NCBI GenBank assembly: GCA_026713285.1
Contig: JAPOOT010000486.1
Span: forward strand, 1 to 14,050
Direction: 5' to 3'
Source of the DNA: Gemmatimonadota bacterium
GTDB taxonomy: Bacteria > JAAXHH01
Length of the DNA: 14,050 nt
The position numbers were made by a program, and so were the translations under genes. Every line of letters starts with the position of its first letter. Positions within the stretch are counted from its first letter, which is position 1. This document shows, one piece after another, positions 12,993-14,050 of the stretch. The notes under the pieces are model-generated. The model did not search any database. It had not been told where the DNA came from and was given only the letters and a program-made list of their open reading frames with translations.

Positions 12993-14050
12993 ATGCCCCG
13001 TAAACCACACCGGGACCTCGGCATGACGAATACGATACCTTTTGAGGAACTTTCGGACCGGCTCAAGGACGACGATTTGCCGGAGATCCTGGTTCGGGAT
13101 CATCTCGACAGGATGGAGCCGGCCTATTTCGAGCGTTACGAGCCCGGGGTGATCCGTCGCCACATCGCGATGATCAGCCGGCTGGGACCGGAGAACGCCG
13201 CGGAGATCGAAGTAGAACCCCTGGGCGATTCGACGTGGCGGCTAACCGTCGTCGCTTTCGACAACCTGTCGGTAATGTCCATCCTGTCGGGACTCCTGGC
13301 GACCAGCGGATTGAGCATTCGCCGCGGGGACGTATTCACCTACGTGGACGCGGAACCGGCAATCGGTGCTCGCAAGCGGTCCCGTCGCCCTCAACGGCGG
13401 CGCCGCGTCGGTTCGGGCGCTCCGGCCGCTCCGCAGGATATCACCTCTTCATCGCTGCGGTCACAGCGAAAGATCGTAGACGTATTCCGCGTGCACGCGC
13501 CATCGGAGTCGCCGCCGGACTGGCCCGCCGTTACGCGGGAAATCAAGGACGCCATGGGCAACCTGCGGTCGAATAGCGCCGGGGCGTTGCAGAGAAGGCT
13601 CAACGAGCGCGTCGTGGATTACCTCCGTCACGAGCGGGACGCGGAGCACTCCTCCATGTTCCCGGTGCATGTGGGGATCGACAATGATACCGTGTCCGGG
13701 GCGACCCGGCTCGACATCACGGGCCAGGACACGCCGGCGTTTCTGTACGCACTTTCTACCGCCCTGGCCCTGCGCAATATAAACATTCGACGAATCGATA
13801 TCGCGGCCGCCGGGATCCAGGTCCAGGATACGCTGGAGGTGACCGACCGGCGGGGATCGAAAATCACCGATCCGAGGAAACTTCAGGAACTGCGATTCGT
13901 TATCACGCTCATCAAGCAGTTCACCCACCTGCTGACCCGGGCGCCGAATCCCGCCCAGGCCCTGGAACACTTCAATCAGTTGATCGACCAGGTCCTGGCC
14001 AACGTCCAGTCCGGCCGGGCGATGGAAGAGATGTTCGACCAGTTGGAGAA
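12993..14050 (+). CDS. Protein with two ACT-like domains, incomplete at the window end
   Basis: The frame is open from 12993 to the window edge (352 codons, no stop), so only the N-terminal part is seen. The ATG at 12993 follows AGGAG (12984-12988) by four bases; the next in-frame ATG at 13023 has no ribosome site. After a helical start, an ACT-like segment lies at about residues 71-120 (WRLTVVAFDNLSVMSILSGL). An Arg-rich linker follows (127-138), and a second ACT-like segment is at about 224-285 (TRLDITGQDTPAFLYALSTA). A helical stretch comes last. Such tandem ligand-binding domains occur in PII uridylyltransferase and GlnE-like regulators, so a nitrogen-control enzyme is my best guess, with the catalytic domain beyond the window. 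A weak promoter may be TTGTGT (12948-12953) with TATTTT (12971-12976). It is transcribed divergently from the metalloregulator. Confidence 0.6.
   Translation, partial: MPRKPHRDLGMTNTIPFEELSDRLKDDDLPEILVRDHLDRMEPAYFERYEPGVIRRHIAMISRLGPENAAEIEVEPLGDSTWRLTVVAFDNLSVMSILSGLLATSGLSIRRGDVFTYVDAEPAIGARKRSRRPQRRRRVGSGAPAAPQDITSSSLRSQRKIVDVFRVHAPSESPPDWPAVTREIKDAMGNLRSNSAGALQRRLNERVVDYLRHERDAEHSSMFPVHVGIDNDTVSGATRLDITGQDTPAFLYALSTALALRNINIRRIDIAAAGIQVQDTLEVTDRRGSKITDPRKLQELRFVITLIKQFTHLLTRAPNPAQALEHFNQLIDQVLANVQSGRAMEEMFDQLE

Overview
This window looks like chromosomal DNA of an uncultivated, GC-rich, probably Gram-negative bacterium. I favour a Latescibacterota, Poribacteria or Gemmatimonadota-type lineage from protein flavour only; the phylum is a weak inference. 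Almost all genes lie on the minus strand. No rRNA, tRNA, CRISPR array or insertion sequence was recognised.

Layout. (1) Positions 1-283 hold a probable frameshifted gene remnant on the minus strand and a divergent control region with a 10-bp inverted repeat and a TTGACA promoter. (2) 284-1408 (+) encodes an AAA_14/DUF4143 ATPase, meeting tail to tail with a type I sulfatase (1405-2898, -). (3) 2996-5765 (-) is the conserved ybeZ(phoH)-ybeY-CorC/HlyC operon of RNA and ribosome maintenance. Its promoter (TTGACA-N17-TAGATT) and a hairpin-bearing leader lie in the gap 5766-5957. (4) 5958-7615 (-) carries a DUF402 protein, a thioredoxin-fold protein with a WCGD site, and a nitroreductase. (5) 7637-12058 (-) is a ferrous-iron uptake cluster, in transcription order feoA, PepSY membrane protein, feoB and a FeoB-associated Cys-rich membrane peptide. 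The group-4 genes follow with short spacings, so they may be co-transcribed. (6) 12229-12759 (-) encodes a DtxR/MntR-type metalloregulator with its own consensus promoter. (7) 12993 to the window end (+) is the 5' part of a divergent gene with two ACT-like domains, possibly an N-terminal portion of a GlnE/GlnD-like nitrogen regulator.

The most interesting material is around the iron cluster. A consensus promoter and an intrinsic terminator on the plus strand, both between feoA and the PepSY gene, define a putative ~97-nt RNA antisense to the feo transcript. A 39-codon ORF with an AAGGAG Shine-Dalgarno ends three bases before the feoA start, and a 9-bp inverted repeat pairs its start region with the bases just upstream of feoA. 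The regulator has substituted metal ligands and an added C-terminal Cys-x4-Cys-x2-Cys-x5-Cys cluster. Together these suggest an iron-uptake unit with transcriptional, antisense and translational control; the working model is inference.
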